NCBI RefSeq assembly: GCF_041224545.1
Contig: NZ_JBGFGP010000130.1
Coordinates: 62,001-126,000, forward strand
Reading direction: 5' to 3'
Length of the DNA stretch: 64,000 bases
DNA from: Sedimentitalea sp041224545
GTDB taxonomy: Bacteria > Pseudomonadota > Alphaproteobacteria > Rhodobacterales > Rhodobacteraceae
The notes below the pieces were generated by a model. That model searched no databases, had not been told where the DNA came from, and saw only the letters and a program-made list of their open reading frames with translations. Made by a program: the position numbers and the translations under genes. Each line of letters begins with the position of its first letter. Positions within the stretch are counted from its first letter, which is position 1. Of this stretch, positions 63,039-64,000 are shown piece after piece.

Positions 63039-63071
63039 GGCCCGGCCCATGGATTGGGCCGGGCCTTTTTT
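63039..63071 (+). terminator. Terminator/attenuator between dctP and dctQ
   Basis: An 11-base perfect stem (GGCCCGGCCCA with a five-base loop) is followed at once by six T. It lies 17 bases after dctP and inside the operon, so it likely lowers dctQM expression relative to the binding protein. Confidence 0.85.
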
Positions 63072-63102
63072 GATTTTCAACATGAAACGGGGGGAGAGCA
63101 TC

Positions 63103-63783
63103 ATGTCGACCCACTATGAGTCGCACTCGATCCTGGGGCGCATGGTAAATGAGTTCGAAGAGACCGCGATCGCGATCCTGCTCGGGCTGATGACGCTCGT
63201 CACATTCGTCAATGTCGTGCTTCGATATGGGTTCAACACCGGCCTGATCTGGGGGCTTGAAGCGACATCGTTCCTGTTTGCATGGCTGGTCCTCTTCGGA
63301 GTCAGCTACGCGGTCAAGGTGACCGCGCATCTTGGGGTGGATGCGGTCATCGCCCTGTTCTCCGAACCGGTGCGCCGTGTGCTGGCGTTGTTCGCCGGTC
63401 TCGTCTGCATCCTTTACGCGGCGCTGATCATGAAGGGCGCCTGGGATTACTGGGCGCCTTTTGCCGGGCTCGACGCGACCACCGGACGCTGGTTTCCGAC
63501 TGGTTTTGCCAATTCGCGCGACCAGGCCTGGTACGAGGTGGTCGATATTCCGATTCCGGAATGGTTGCGCTGGATCGAGCCGATCATGAACGAGGGCGAG
63601 GCGTATGAGAAACTGCCGCGTTTCATTCCCTACGCGATCCTGCCCATTGGCGCGGCGCTGCTGCTGTTCCGTTTCGTGCAGGCGACCATCCGGATAGCTC
63701 GGGGCGAGGCGACGGGGCTCATCGTCAGCCACGAAGCCGAGGACGCCATCGCGGATGTGCAGCACATGAACCGGGAGGATTGA
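63103..63783 (+). CDS. dctQ: TRAP transporter small permease DctQ
   Basis: The 226-residue protein has four membrane helices and the DctQ pattern (IAILLGLMTLVTFVNVVLRY, WGLEATSFLFAWLVLFG). A long periplasmic or cytoplasmic loop sits between helices three and four, as in other DctQ proteins of this size. It joins DctM to form the sodium- or proton-driven transporter. The start at 63103 follows GGGGGGAGAG. dctM begins three bases after its stop. Confidence 0.92.
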   Translation: MSTHYESHSILGRMVNEFEETAIAILLGLMTLVTFVNVVLRYGFNTGLIWGLEATSFLFAWLVLFGVSYAVKVTAHLGVDAVIALFSEPVRRVLALFAGLVCILYAALIMKGAWDYWAPFAGLDATTGRWFPTGFANSRDQAWYEVVDIPIPEWLRWIEPIMNEGEAYEKLPRFIPYAILPIGAALLLFRFVQATIRIARGEATGLIVSHEAEDAIADVQHMNRED

Positions 63784-63786
63784 TCG

Positions 63787-64000
63787 ATGGAAGTTGCAAT
63801 TCTCTTCCTGATGGTCATTGGCCTCATGCTGGTCGGAGTCCCGATTGCGGTCAGCCTGGGCATGTCGTCGATCATCTTCCTTCTGGTGCTCAGCGATACC
63901 TCGCTGGCGTCAATTGCGCAGACGCTTTTTCAGGCGATGGCGGGGCATTATACGCTGCTGGCGATCCCGTTCTTCATCCTGGCCTCCTCCTTCATGTCCA
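63787..64000 (+). CDS. dctM: TRAP transporter large permease DctM (partial, runs off the window)
   Basis: Only the first 71 codons are present. They encode an N-terminal membrane helix (VAILFLMVIGLMLVGVPIAVSL) and the typical TRAP large-permease stretch (GHYTLLAIPFFILASSF). The rest of the twelve-helix channel lies beyond the window edge. It completes dctPQM. Confidence 0.9.
   Translation, partial: MEVAILFLMVIGLMLVGVPIAVSLGMSSIIFLLVLSDTSLASIAQTLFQAMAGHYTLLAIPFFILASSFMS

Overview
The window looks like a chromosomal segment of a GC-rich marine alphaproteobacterium of the Rhodobacterales (Roseobacter-type). Supporting signs are a tetrameric sarcosine oxidase operon (soxBDAG), a RibBX-type riboflavin enzyme, an MmcB gene behind a GTTC-N7-GTTC LexA box, a tRNA-His that lacks G-1 and has A73, a form II cox (CO dehydrogenase-like) cluster, and a DctPQM TRAP transporter. 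No phage, insertion sequence, CRISPR array or rRNA was seen. Genes are dense, and many are joined by ATGA/GTGA overlaps.

Layout. 1-3.4 kb: a membrane protein, then three minus-strand Tad/Flp-type pseudopilin-like genes. 3.7-10.5 kb: a glutamate/leucine-family dehydrogenase and soxBDAG. 10.5-15 kb: dnaG and rpoD (macromolecular synthesis). 15-16.4 kb: three tandem paralogues of small secreted proteins. 16.4-26.2 kb: yjbQ-type gene, nrdR, ribD, ribE, ribBX, ribH and nusB, with a minus-strand capsule block (kpsC, an outer-membrane export lipoprotein, kpsS) sitting between ribD and ribE. 26.3-31 kb: small regulators and accessory genes (ArsR plus START-domain pair, mmcB, a GNAT, tRNA-His, LysR, an SDR with a degenerate active site). 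31-37.3 kb: minus-strand mlaF, mlaE, alr, dnaB, pyrE and pyrC. 37.4-43.1 kb: a five-gene minus-strand operon of three related glycosyltransferases, an FkbM methyltransferase and a sulfotransferase. 43.3-51.6 kb: a cox cluster in the order D, E, XdhC-like, molybdopterin-binding protein, S, L, M. 51.8-54.9 kb: a small lipoprotein, infC, an extremely Ala/Asp-rich anchored protein and fpr. 54.9-58.1 kb: assimilatory sulfur operon (DUF2849, cysI, cysH, DUF934), read leftward towards fpr. 58.3-64 kb: an Lrp regulator, then dctB, dctD, dctP, dctQ and the start of dctM, which runs off the window.

How the parts fit. The sox operon oxidises sarcosine and feeds C1 units. The rib genes supply the flavins used by sox, cox and fpr proteins. 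CysI and CysH reduce activated sulfate, probably with electrons delivered through Fpr and ferredoxin. DctB/DctD would sense C4-dicarboxylates and control dctPQM through two identical palindromes upstream of dctP, although DctD has lost the Walker A lysine and the GAFTGA region.

The most notable non-gene signal is a dispersed intergenic element. It consists of a GC hairpin followed by a conserved core (GGAGTATTT, a few bases, CAAAGATGAA). Seven copies lie in gaps between genes, three of them inside the cox cluster. The most system-like accessory locus is the glycosyltransferase/methyltransferase/sulfotransferase operon, which probably makes a decorated surface glycan.
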